Part shown: positions 1 to 5,540 of the stretch, one piece after another
Position numbering within the stretch: position 1 is the stretch's first letter
How the letters are laid out: each line of letters opens with the position of its first letter
Source: an uncultured Clostridia bacterium
GTDB taxonomy: Bacteria; Bacillota; Clostridia; Oscillospirales; Ruminococcaceae
Assembly: GCA_946563605.1 (NCBI GenBank)
Contig: CAMNVW010000106.1
Location: 1 to 5,625, forward strand
Length of the DNA: 5,625 nt
Direction of reading: 5' to 3'
Program-made: the position numbers and the translations under genes
The notes under the pieces: model-generated
Seen by the model: only the letters and a program-made list of their open reading frames with translations
Told to the model about the DNA's origin: nothing
Databases searched by the model: none

Positions 1-15
1 AAAGTTCCCGAGGGA

Positions 16-155
16 GTGGGGCAAGTAGCCCCACAATAAGTTTGTAGAAGCTAAGGAGAATGGAACGCAGTTCCATTCTCAAGGTCGCACAACACAGAGC
101 CAGTTTCTGCACAATAACAAAAGTGCGACTTGGTGTGGGGGTCGCAACCCCCACA
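16..155. repeat. Cluster of four GC-rich palindromes (REP-like intergenic DNA)
   Basis: Positions 1-181 hold no credible gene. Four inverted repeats follow one another. The first has arms 16-22 and 28-34 (GTGGGGC/GCCCCAC, 5-base loop). The second has arms 56-66 and 70-80, 11 perfect pairs around a GCA loop. The third has arms 84-90 and 123-129 (GTCGCAC/GTGCGAC) around 32 bases. The fourth has arms 134-142 and 147-155, 9 perfect pairs around a CGCA loop. None is followed by a clear T-run on either strand, so they are not ordinary intrinsic terminators. They lie 3' of the minus-strand PHP gene and may act in its 3' end or be mobile palindromic repeats. The symmetry is seen directly; the role is unknown. 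Confidence 0.75.
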
Positions 156-181
156 TGGGGTAAAAGGGGGTACGACCACCT

Positions 182-1027
182 TTAAAACGAAATCTCCTTT
201 GAAAAAGAGAACAGCCTCTGCAAGTTTTCCTGATCGGTTATGCAGGTGCCAAGCGGATTGGATTTTCCCGAAGCGTAGCTTCCGTGAAAATCCGTGCCGC
301 CGGTGACAATCAAATCGTATTTTTTACACAGCGCCAGCAGTTCCTTTTGGTCTTCGGGGGTGTTGCGCGGATGATAGACCTCGATGCCGTTGATCAGACC
401 GGATGGAGCCAGCTTGTTCACCAGCTCCATCGACTGGTAAACGCTGGGATGGGCAAAAACGGCAATGCCGTGCGCGCTTCTGACCGTCTCCAAAACTTCA
501 TCTAATTTTGGATAAGCGGTTTTGACAAGGCAGCGTCCGCCGTGGTCGGAAAACAGCTCTTTGTAAAGGCTGCCGTAAACGGTGGTATCGTAGCCGAGGT
601 CGAGCAGCGCCTGCATGATGTGTACCTTGTAGATGGAATTGCTTGCCGCTGCATAGCGCAGGATATGTTCCGGTGTAACGGGAAAATAACGGGTGACTCT
701 GCGAATCATTTCCTCACCGGAACGGCGGCGTTCCTCCATCGTGCGGTTGAGCAGTCCTGCAAGACGGTCGGGTTTGTGCGGCAGGTAACACAGGATGTGT
801 ACACGACGTCCGGTGGATTCGTCGAAGCTGGAAATCTCAACGCCCGGGATGACGGTCAATCCGTATCGTTTCCCCAATATTTCAGTGCGGGAGACGCCGG
901 ACATGGTATCGTGGTCGGTAATGCTAAGCACGTCTAATCCGGCGCGTTTCGCATAAAAGACAATGTCCTCCAAATTGGTCGAGCCGTCCGAGAGTTTGCT
1001 GTGACAATGTAAATCGCCAATCATCAT
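182..1027 (-). CDS. PHP-domain phosphoesterase (RNase AM / nucleoside 3',5'-bisphosphate phosphatase-like)
   Basis: A 281-residue predicted cytoplasmic metal-dependent phosphoesterase of the PHP superfamily. All expected metal ligands are visible in order: H7 and H9 (DLHCHS), D14 (SDGS), D38-H39 (ITDHD), E64 (GVEIS), H77 (HILCY), H193 (FAHP), D246 and H248 (GGTDFHG). Residues about 85-185 form the helical insertion typical of the YciV/TrpH (RNase AM) branch, including a VHIMQALLDLGY segment that resembles the family's PHI.RAL...GY motif. Characterised members remove phosphates from 3',5'-nucleoside bisphosphates or trim the 5' ends of short RNAs; which substrate applies here cannot be read. 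The length is close to the roughly 290 residues of E. coli RNase AM. The ATG at 1027 is chosen because AAGGAGGG lies 7 bases upstream; a TTG 63 bases earlier would extend the frame but sits almost at the predicted transcript start. It is divergent from the primosome operon. There is no signal peptide and no sign of damage. Confidence 0.93.
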   Translation of the reverse strand: MMIGDLHCHSKLSDGSTNLEDIVFYAKRAGLDVLSITDHDTMSGVSRTEILGKRYGLTVIPGVEISSFDESTGRRVHILCYLPHKPDRLAGLLNRTMEERRRSGEEMIRRVTRYFPVTPEHILRYAAASNSIYKVHIMQALLDLGYDTTVYGSLYKELFSDHGGRCLVKTAYPKLDEVLETVRSAHGIAVFAHPSVYQSMELVNKLAPSGLINGIEVYHPRNTPEDQKELLALCKKYDLIVTGGTDFHGSYASGKSNPLGTCITDQENLQRLFSFSKEISF

Positions 1028-1034
1028 TATCTTT

Positions 1035-1042
1035 CCCTCCTT
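1035..1042 (-). promoter_or_regulatory. Ribosome binding site of the PHP gene
   Basis: On the minus strand AAGGAGGG lies 7 bases before the ATG at 1027. It is nearly a perfect anti-16S complement at ideal spacing. It decides the start over the upstream TTG (1090) and over the second in-frame ATG at 1024. Confidence 0.9.
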
Positions 1043-1049
1043 ATTACAC

Positions 1050-1073
1050 AAAAGAATTTTCTGAAATTCTTTT
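1050..1073 (-). promoter_or_regulatory. Perfect AT-rich hairpin in the PHP mRNA leader
   Basis: Arms 1050-1059 (AAAAGAATTT) and 1064-1073 (AAATTCTTTT) pair over all 10 positions around a 4-base loop. The element lies wholly between the predicted transcript start (about 1092) and the ribosome binding site at 1035-1042. It could be a DNA operator for a dimeric repressor, a weak RNA hairpin affecting stability, or chance in AT-rich DNA. The symmetry is seen; the function is inferred. Confidence 0.5.
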
Positions 1074-1098
1074 TCATCTGTTTTTCTCAACGTCTTTT

Positions 1099-1127
1099 AT
1101 TATAATCTAATTCACAATTTCTGTCCA
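1099..1127 (-). promoter_or_regulatory. SigA-type promoter for the PHP gene
   Basis: On the minus strand a -35 box TGGACA (1127-1122; 5 of 6 consensus bases) is separated by exactly 17 bases from a perfect -10 box TATAAT (1104-1099). Transcription would start near 1092, giving a leader of about 65 bases before the ATG at 1027. A 7-of-9 DnaA-box-like string lies in the spacer but is too weak to call. Confidence 0.8.
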
Positions 1128-1229
1128 TGATTTCCTGTAAAAAATGGTGATTTTTCCAATGAAAGATGAAAATGCAGGCTTCAAGAGTATGTTGTCATGC
1201 AATTTCGGTTCCTGCGGCAATAAAAAAAG

Positions 1230-1258
1230 TATGCAAGCGGATGTTTTTTTGGTATAAT
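1230..1258 (+). promoter_or_regulatory. Extended -10 promoter for the primosome operon
   Basis: TGGTATAAT at 1250-1258 is a perfect TGN-extended -10 element. The position 17 bases upstream (1230-1235, TATGCA) matches only 3 of 6 bases of a -35 box, as is usual when an extended -10 compensates. The start would be near 1265, so any start codon before that, such as the in-frame ATG at 1166, cannot belong to this transcript. It is divergent from the PHP promoter, with roughly 170 bases between the two predicted start sites. Confidence 0.75.
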
Positions 1259-1274
1259 AAAAAGACAAGTTATG

Positions 1275-1283
1275 AGGAAAGGA
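1275..1283 (+). promoter_or_regulatory. Probable ribosome binding site of the DnaD-like gene
   Basis: AGGAAAGGA lies 14 bases before the first in-frame ATG at 1298, which is longer than the usual 5-9. No ATG, GTG or TTG lies in frame between it and 1298, so 1298 (or the adjacent ATG at 1301) is still the best start. The spacing suggests modest initiation efficiency. Confidence 0.5.
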
Positions 1284-1297
1284 ACTATCAGTTTCAC

Positions 1298-2284
1298 ATG
1301 ATGAGCTATACCATAGATTTTGCAAAATTTACGTCCGTCTTTGCAGTGCCTGCTCTTTCGGAGCAGACCTTGTGTACCGCCTCAGCCGAAGCGCTGAAGG
1401 TGCTGCTGTATCTGATGCAGAATCAGACGCGGCAGATCGAACCCAAATATCTTGCGGACCGCTTGATGATCCCACAGCAGCAGGTGCTGGATGCGCTGGA
1501 TTTTTGGGCGCAGGAGGGATTGCTCCGACAAAGCGGCAGGGAAGAAGGGTACACACCGCCTATACAAACGCCGGCTAAAAAGGAGCAGCTGCCCAAAATC
1601 GAGCAGGCGTCGCGGGTGTCGGTGGGACTGAAAGCGCAGCAGAAAACAATGACGATCGACGAGATCCACACACTTGCGCAGGATGACGCCGGTATCCAGC
1701 AGCTGGTGGAAGCGGTTCAGGTGCAGATGGGAAAGGTTTTGACCCGCAGCGAGATCGAAACGCTAGTCTCATTTTATACCTATGCGGGTTTGCCGCCGGA
1801 ATATATCCTGCTTGCGGCGGCGCACTGCTGCGCACAGAATCGGGCGAATATGCGTTCGCTGTCAAAGCTTCTCACCGATATGATGTCCCAAAACATTTAT
1901 ACTTATGAGCAGGCGGAGGAATATCTGGATCGCTGCCATCAGCAGGATACCGCACAGGGACAGGTGCGTTCGGCGTTCGGCATCCACGACCGTTCACTGA
2001 CGCGGCAGGAGCAAAAATATATCGACACCTGGTTTTTGGAGTACCGCTTTGATATTTCGATGGTGAAGCTGGCTTATGAGCGCACCATCAACCAGATCGG
2101 CAAGCTGTCCTTTCCGTATATCAATAAAATTTTGACCAGCTGGCATGATAAAGGCATTACCACCGCAAAGGATGCGGCATCCGAGCGGCAGATGTCAAAA
2201 TCGGACAAGGGAGAAACTTCCTCCATTGATTTTGACCAGATTCAGCAGTTTATCACCTACGGCGGCGTGAAGCCGAAGGCATAA
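1298..2284 (+). CDS. DnaD/DnaB-family primosomal replication protein
   Basis: A 328-residue predicted cytoplasmic DNA-binding protein of the Gram-positive primosome family. Residues 1-80 look like the N-terminal winged-helix domain (helices around 29-42 and 49-72, ending in FWAQEGLLRQ). Residues 81-115 are a polar linker. Residues 118-215 form a first DnaD-type helical domain (TIDEI, then YAGLPPEYILLAAA and RSLSKLLTDM). Residues 230-292 form a second one, with the diagnostic YINKIL.SW (Y274 to W282). One winged helix plus two DnaD domains is closer to B. subtilis DnaB than to the single-domain DnaD. Family members bind and remodel DNA at oriC or at restarted forks and recruit the helicase loader. 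The loader gene follows 53 bases downstream, which supports this role. The frame stays open back to 1166, but that start precedes the predicted transcript start near 1265. The family is clear; the exact DnaB or DnaD equivalence is inferred. Confidence 0.9.
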   Translation: MMSYTIDFAKFTSVFAVPALSEQTLCTASAEALKVLLYLMQNQTRQIEPKYLADRLMIPQQQVLDALDFWAQEGLLRQSGREEGYTPPIQTPAKKEQLPKIEQASRVSVGLKAQQKTMTIDEIHTLAQDDAGIQQLVEAVQVQMGKVLTRSEIETLVSFYTYAGLPPEYILLAAAHCCAQNRANMRSLSKLLTDMMSQNIYTYEQAEEYLDRCHQQDTAQGQVRSAFGIHDRSLTRQEQKYIDTWFLEYRFDISMVKLAYERTINQIGKLSFPYINKILTSWHDKGITTAKDAASERQMSKSDKGETSSIDFDQIQQFITYGGVKPKA

Positions 2285-2337
2285 CAAGCCAAACTGGTCT
2301 TGCCCATGTTGAACAACGAACGAGAGGGGGATTTTGT

Positions 2338-3360
2338 ATGGGCTTTCCAAAAGAGATTTATGACCGTGCATCGGCGGTGCTGTCGGAGCGCAGGCAGTAT
2401 GCGAAGGAGCAGACGCTTGTCCGCCGCCAGCAGATTTATTCCCTGCTGCCGCAGATTGAACAGATTGACAAACAGCTTTCGCAGATCGGCATGAAAACGA
2501 TTCAGGCGGTGGCAGGCGCGCCGGATGAGCTGGATAAAATACTGGAGCGGTTAAAACAGCAGAGTCTGGGACTGCAAAAACAGCGTGAAGATTTGCTGAC
2601 AGCCGCAGGACTGATGGAAATTTATCATGACGACAACCACGCCTGCAAAAAATGCAAGGACACGGGTTATGTCGGCACGAAAAAATGCGAGTGCTTTCAA
2701 AAGCTGCTGAGGGAGGCGGCGTTTGATTCGCTGGGAGCGGTGTATCCGCAGAACTGCCGATTTTCTAATTTTTCGCTGGATTATTACAGCGCGCAGACCG
2801 CGCCGAACGGCATCAATCCGCGCGAAAAAATGGCGCAGATAAAAAATTTCTGCATCGAGTACGCAAGGAATTTTTCGATGGGAAGCCATGCGCTGGGAAA
2901 ACACCAGCCGCCGTCGGAAAGCTTGCTGTTTATGGGCAACACAGGACTTGGCAAGACGCATCTTTCTCTGGCGATTGCCGGAGAGGTCATCAACAAAGGC
3001 TATGGCGTGGTGTACGGTTCGGCGCAGAATCTGCTTGCAAAGCTCGAAAAGGAAAAGTTTCAGTTTTCCTATCAGCAGGAGGAAGAACAGAGCTATCTTT
3101 CGCTGGTGCTGGACTGTGACCTGCTGATTCTGGACGACCTTGGCACCGAGTTTTTGAGCCAGTTTGTCACATCGACCATTTACAATATCATCAATACACG
3201 CCTGCTGGAAGGAAAACCGACCATTATCAGCACCAACCTCAGTTTTCAGGACATCAGCAAGCGTTACACCGACCGTTTGGCGTCCAGATTGTTTGGCGGT
3301 TATATACAGTTTGAATTTGTCGGACGGGATATTCGTATCCAAAGCAAGATTATGGGGTGA
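2338..3360 (+). CDS. DnaI/DnaC-like AAA+ replicative helicase loader
   Basis: A 340-residue predicted cytoplasmic ATPase that loads the replicative DnaB-type helicase with the DnaD/DnaB-like partner encoded just upstream. Residues about 20-90 are a charged, likely coiled-coil helical region. C103, C106, C117 and C119 form a probable zinc site (CKKCKDTGY then CEC), as in B. subtilis DnaI and clostridial DnaC-like loaders. The AAA+ core shows Walker A GNTGLGKT (200-207, catalytic K206), Walker B LLILDDLG (262-269, D266-D267), sensor 1 at STN (N300), and a DRLASRL box with R313 and R317 as arginine-finger or box VII candidates. Start ATG 2338 follows AGAGGGGG by 7 bases. IstB transposition ATPases share this fold, but the Cys motif, N-terminal extension and neighbour favour a host loader, and no transposase is present. 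Its TGA at 3358-3360 lies 4 bases before the next gene. Confidence 0.93.
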   Translation: MGFPKEIYDRASAVLSERRQYAKEQTLVRRQQIYSLLPQIEQIDKQLSQIGMKTIQAVAGAPDELDKILERLKQQSLGLQKQREDLLTAAGLMEIYHDDNHACKKCKDTGYVGTKKCECFQKLLREAAFDSLGAVYPQNCRFSNFSLDYYSAQTAPNGINPREKMAQIKNFCIEYARNFSMGSHALGKHQPPSESLLFMGNTGLGKTHLSLAIAGEVINKGYGVVYGSAQNLLAKLEKEKFQFSYQQEEEQSYLSLVLDCDLLILDDLGTEFLSQFVTSTIYNIINTRLLEGKPTIISTNLSFQDISKRYTDRLASRLFGGYIQFEFVGRDIRIQSKIMG

Positions 3361-3364
3361 GTTT

Positions 3365-4129
3365 ATGTATACTGAAAAAGAGCGCGCAAAGCTTTTGATA
3401 CAGGCGGCGACGGTTGTATCCACCTATCCCGAGATCGAGGGGATTGTACAGGTGGGTTCTGGAGTGGAGGGCTTTCCAGATGAATATTCGGACATCGACC
3501 TGATTTTTTCCGTCTTTTCGGAAAACCAGATTCAGCCGGTCAGAAAACGGCTGGACAAGCTGTTTACCGACGCTTTGTACATCCGTGAAAAGCCGCTTGA
3601 CGGCGGAATGTTTTTGTATATCTTTTTGAAGAACGGTTTGGAGTTTGACGTGGTGCTGCTGCCGACCGAAAAATTGCAGGTGCGTTCTGCACAGTGGAAA
3701 ATCATCACCGACAAAACCGGACAGGTGCTCAACCGGATGCACGATTCCCAGCTGGAGGGAATCGAGAACCAGACATTTCGGAATACGCTGCTCGAGTGGG
3801 AGTTTGAGATCATCTATGCGCTGCGCGGGATTTTGTTTGAGATACAGCGCGAAAACTTTTTGTATGTACTTTCCCGAATGGAGTTTGTCCGCGACAAACT
3901 GATTCGTCTGGAATGTAACTATGAAAAAAAGGAGCAGCACCAGTTTAAAGATTACCGCACGCTGGATAAAGACTTTCAGATGCGGCTGCGTGCTACCTAT
4001 CCGCACGAGTTTGCGCGTCAGCCGATGCTGGTCTGCACGCAAAAGCTGCTCCAGCTGTTTTTAAAGCAGCACAGCGACAATAATATGTGGGAGATCGACA
4101 GCCGTATCCTGGACATTTTGAAAATATAA
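3365..4129 (+). CDS. Pol-beta-fold nucleotidyltransferase (Lnu/AadE-like), function unknown
   Basis: A 254-residue protein with the hallmarks of the nucleotidyltransferase superfamily. G31-S32 followed by SDIDLIF gives the metal-binding pair D43 and D45, and FDVVLLP supplies the third acidic residue D95. The remaining ~140 residues look helical and polar, as in single-chain antibiotic nucleotidyltransferases; the DKTGQVL segment near residue 118 recalls Lnu(B)/Lnu(F) enzymes from memory. Such enzymes transfer a nucleotide from NTP to a hydroxyl of a small molecule, nucleic acid or protein. No specific resistance gene is recognised and the substrate is unknown. ATG 3365 is chosen because GGGGTGAG overlapping the loader stop codon serves as its ribosome binding site; the frame's open stretch before it lies inside the loader gene. 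The 4-base gap implies translational coupling. There is no signal peptide. A chromosomal housekeeping paralogue is at least as likely as a resistance determinant. Confidence 0.83.
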   Translation: MYTEKERAKLLIQAATVVSTYPEIEGIVQVGSGVEGFPDEYSDIDLIFSVFSENQIQPVRKRLDKLFTDALYIREKPLDGGMFLYIFLKNGLEFDVVLLPTEKLQVRSAQWKIITDKTGQVLNRMHDSQLEGIENQTFRNTLLEWEFEIIYALRGILFEIQRENFLYVLSRMEFVRDKLIRLECNYEKKEQHQFKDYRTLDKDFQMRLRATYPHEFARQPMLVCTQKLLQLFLKQHSDNNMWEIDSRILDILKI

Positions 4130-4161
4130 ACACTGCAAAACTCAAAAAAGGGGGATGACAG

Positions 4162-5217
4162 ATGATAAAAGGTCAGTTGCTGCAGGCGGTGCAGACCAAT
4201 CTGGTTGAAAATGTAGCCACTGTCAGCGAACAATTCCGGAAGAACTGGCAGCAGGCGATTGATAAGCTGTGGCAAAACAGAGGAAATATCCTGTGGAATC
4301 TGGTTTTGATTGCGGCAGTTTTCCTGCTGTCAAAGCTTGTGCTGAAGCTGGTGTCATCGGCGACCTCCCGTGTGATGAAGAATCCGAAATATCAGGGCAA
4401 CACGCCGGCGTCGAGGAGGACAAGGACGCTGATGACGCTGCTGCGCAGTGTGACGCGGTATCTGGTTTACTTTGTAGCCATTTTGATTATCTTGAGCATC
4501 CTCGGCATGGGCAAGCCGCTGAATAATCTGCTGGTGACTGCTGGTATCGGCAGCTTGGCGATTGGTTTTGGCGCACAGAATCTGGTGCGGGACGTTGTGT
4601 CGGGCATCTTCATGATTTTTGAAAACCAGTTTTCGGTGGGGGACTATGTAAAAATTGGCGATGTCGAGGGCACCGTCGAAGCCACCGCCATGCGTGTGAC
4701 CTATCTGCGCTCATTTAAGGGCAACCAAATCATCATCCCCAACGGCAACATCACGCAGGTGATCAACTACAACAAAGGCGCGTCAGTAGCGGTGCTGACG
4801 ATTCCAACGGCGTATGAAGCGGACACGCGCAAGGTGATTGAACTGATTGACCGCACGATGCGCCAGTATGCCAAGGAACACGCCGACTTGATAGAGGAGA
4901 CGCCCTTTGTGCAGGGAATCACGAATTTTAACACCTCGAGTGTAGACATTGGCGTTATCTGCAAGGTAAAGCCGCTGAAACAATGGGAGGTCGAGCGTGG
5001 GATGCGCCTTGCCATCAAGGAAGCGTTTGACGAAAACGGATTACAATTTCCGTTTCAGCACGTTGTTACCGTTCCATACCAGAAGCCGGAGGAGATCGTA
5101 TCCAAGGAAGATATTTTTGCGCCGAAGGGGGATTTGTTTGCCCCCAAGGAATCGCCGTCGATGGAGCCGGAGCTTGAGGATTGGCAGATGGTGGATGCCG
5201 ACGATATAGAGGAATAA
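4162..5217 (+). CDS. MscS-family mechanosensitive ion channel
   Basis: A 351-residue inner-membrane channel predicted to open under membrane tension and release solutes on osmotic downshock. Residues 1-42 are a polar, helical N-terminus. Membrane segments are TM1 about 43-64, TM2 about 99-117 and the pore-lining TM3 about 122-153, which carries the Gly/Ala spaced pattern AGIGSLAIGFGAQNLVRD. The MscS beta domain follows: FENQFSVGDYVKIG (153-166), a GTVE turn (170-173) and PNGNI (193-197). The alpha/beta domain runs to about residue 310. An unusual acidic tail (311-351) holds a repeated D-I/L-FAPK peptide. Three membrane segments match the small MscS type (E. coli MscS, B. subtilis YkuT). ATG 4162 follows AAGGGGG by 7 bases. 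It lies 32 bases after the transferase with no terminator between, so it is probably the last gene of the operon. Confidence 0.94.
   Translation: MIKGQLLQAVQTNLVENVATVSEQFRKNWQQAIDKLWQNRGNILWNLVLIAAVFLLSKLVLKLVSSATSRVMKNPKYQGNTPASRRTRTLMTLLRSVTRYLVYFVAILIILSILGMGKPLNNLLVTAGIGSLAIGFGAQNLVRDVVSGIFMIFENQFSVGDYVKIGDVEGTVEATAMRVTYLRSFKGNQIIIPNGNITQVINYNKGASVAVLTIPTAYEADTRKVIELIDRTMRQYAKEHADLIEETPFVQGITNFNTSSVDIGVICKVKPLKQWEVERGMRLAIKEAFDENGLQFPFQHVVTVPYQKPEEIVSKEDIFAPKGDLFAPKESPSMEPELEDWQMVDADDIEE
5110..5148 (+). repeat. Tandem 6-residue peptide repeat in the channel tail
   Basis: Residues 317-322 (DIFAPK) and 324-329 (DLFAPK) are adjacent copies separated by one glycine. Their codons differ at the I/L, Ala and Pro positions, so the DNA copies have drifted while the peptide is nearly kept. 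They sit in a probably disordered acidic cytoplasmic extension beyond the MscS fold. Confidence 0.7.
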
Positions 5218-5223
5218 AAAAAG

Positions 5224-5244
5224 CTGGCGCAAAGTCCCAGTTTT
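5224..5244 (+). terminator. Possible weak terminator just after the channel gene
   Basis: CTGG (5224-5227) can pair with CCAG (5237-5240), extended through one bulge by A and T runs, and TTTT follows. The stem is only four strong pairs, so at best it ends transcription partially; the better terminator is at 5485-5540. Confidence 0.25.
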
Positions 5245-5268
5245 GTGAAAACGAAATAAAAGTTTTGT

Positions 5269-5351
5269 CAACTTTTTCAAAAGTTGCGGGTTTTTAGGGC
5301 AGCGCCCTAAATCGCTCGTCGCAACGAGCGAAACGCCTTTATCGTCAGGCG
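5269..5351. repeat. Second palindrome cluster: four back-to-back hairpins
   Basis: Four inverted repeats lie nearly end to end after the channel gene. The first is CAACTTTT/AAAAGTTG (5269-5286, 2-base centre). The second is TTTAGGGC/GCCCTAAA (5293-5311, AGC loop, 8 perfect pairs). The third is TCGCTCGT/ACGAGCGA (5312-5331, CGCA loop, 8 perfect pairs) and directly abuts the second. The fourth is CGCCT/AGGCG (5334-5351, 8-base loop). No T-run follows them. They would be transcribed as a structured 3' untranslated region if the operon ends at the terminator at 5485-5540. The composite look suggests a palindromic intergenic repeat unit; its mobility or function is inferred. Confidence 0.75.
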
Positions 5352-5363
5352 CATTTTTGAAAG

Positions 5364-5398
5364 TTTGAAAACTTTTTGCAAGAGAAAAAGTTTTCAAA
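5364..5398. repeat. Perfect 14-pair AT-rich inverted repeat
   Basis: Arms 5364-5377 and 5385-5398 are perfectly complementary (TTTGAAAACTTTTT against AAAAAGTTTTCAAA) around a 7-base GCAAGAG loop. No T-run follows on the plus strand. It continues the palindrome cluster and could be a terminus-like arm of a repeat element, an mRNA 3'-end stabiliser, or a protein-binding site. Confidence 0.7.
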
Positions 5399-5424
5399 AA
5401 CTGATTACGAGAACAAATCCCCAC

Positions 5425-5453
5425 TCCAAAATTATCCGGTGGATGATTTTGGA
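5425..5453. repeat. 13-pair hairpin with a 3-base loop
   Basis: Arms 5425-5437 and 5441-5453 pair over 13 positions with a single T-G wobble (5433 with 5445) around a GGT loop. The outer part is TCCAAAA/TTTTGGA. It is followed by ACAGTAGAAAC rather than a T-run, so it is not a typical intrinsic terminator. Confidence 0.65.
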
Positions 5454-5484
5454 CAGTAGAAACTTTTATGAAAAAATATAAAAT

Positions 5485-5540
5485 AAAAACCGCCAGTTGC
5501 ATCCAATGAAAAATGCTTCTGACGGTTTTTATTTTTGTTT
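5485..5540. terminator. Bidirectional intrinsic terminator of the operon
   Basis: AAAAACCG (5485-5492) pairs with CGGTTTTT (5523-5530). Inside it CAG/CTG (5494-5496 with 5519-5521) and GCAT/ATGC (5499-5502 with 5513-5516) continue the stem past one single and one double mismatch, leaving a 10-base loop. On the plus strand the stem is followed by TTTTTATTTTTGTTT; on the minus strand the equivalent exit is also T-rich (5484 down to about 5471). It should end the operon about 270-320 bases after the channel gene and could also serve a convergent gene beyond the right edge. Confidence 0.8.

Noticed and set aside
16..155. CRISPR-like array
   Set aside because: The palindromes differ in sequence, size and spacing; there are no identical direct repeats with regular spacers and no cas genes.
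542..937. 131-codon plus-strand open frame inside the PHP gene
   Set aside because: Antisense to an intact PHP active site; no domain recognised.
1108..1116. Possible DnaA box (TAATTCACA) near a replication operon
   Set aside because: Only 7 of 9 consensus bases, a single copy, and inside a promoter spacer; no cluster or AT-rich unwinding element supports an origin.
1139..1155. Short AAAAAT/ATTTTT inverted repeat in the divergent region
   Set aside because: Six A-T pairs in AT-rich DNA are expected by chance, and the position suggests no function.
1163..1216. GCAGG...CCTGC pairing that might frame a leader RNA or riboswitch
   Set aside because: Only five pairs, upstream of the predicted transcript start at about 1265, with no riboswitch motif visible.
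2338..3360. Reading the loader as an IstB transposition ATPase of an insertion sequence
   Set aside because: No transposase, terminal inverted repeats or target duplication is seen; the Cys motif and DnaD-like neighbour fit a host helicase loader better.
2551..3423. 290-codon open frame on the minus strand opposite the helicase loader
   Set aside because: It mirrors a gene with intact Walker motifs and a zinc site, has no recognisable domain, and its composition (rich in R, Q, H, F) is typical of an antisense shadow.
3350..4042. 230-codon open frame on the minus strand opposite the nucleotidyltransferase
   Set aside because: Antisense shadow of a gene with a complete catalytic motif; no domain recognised.
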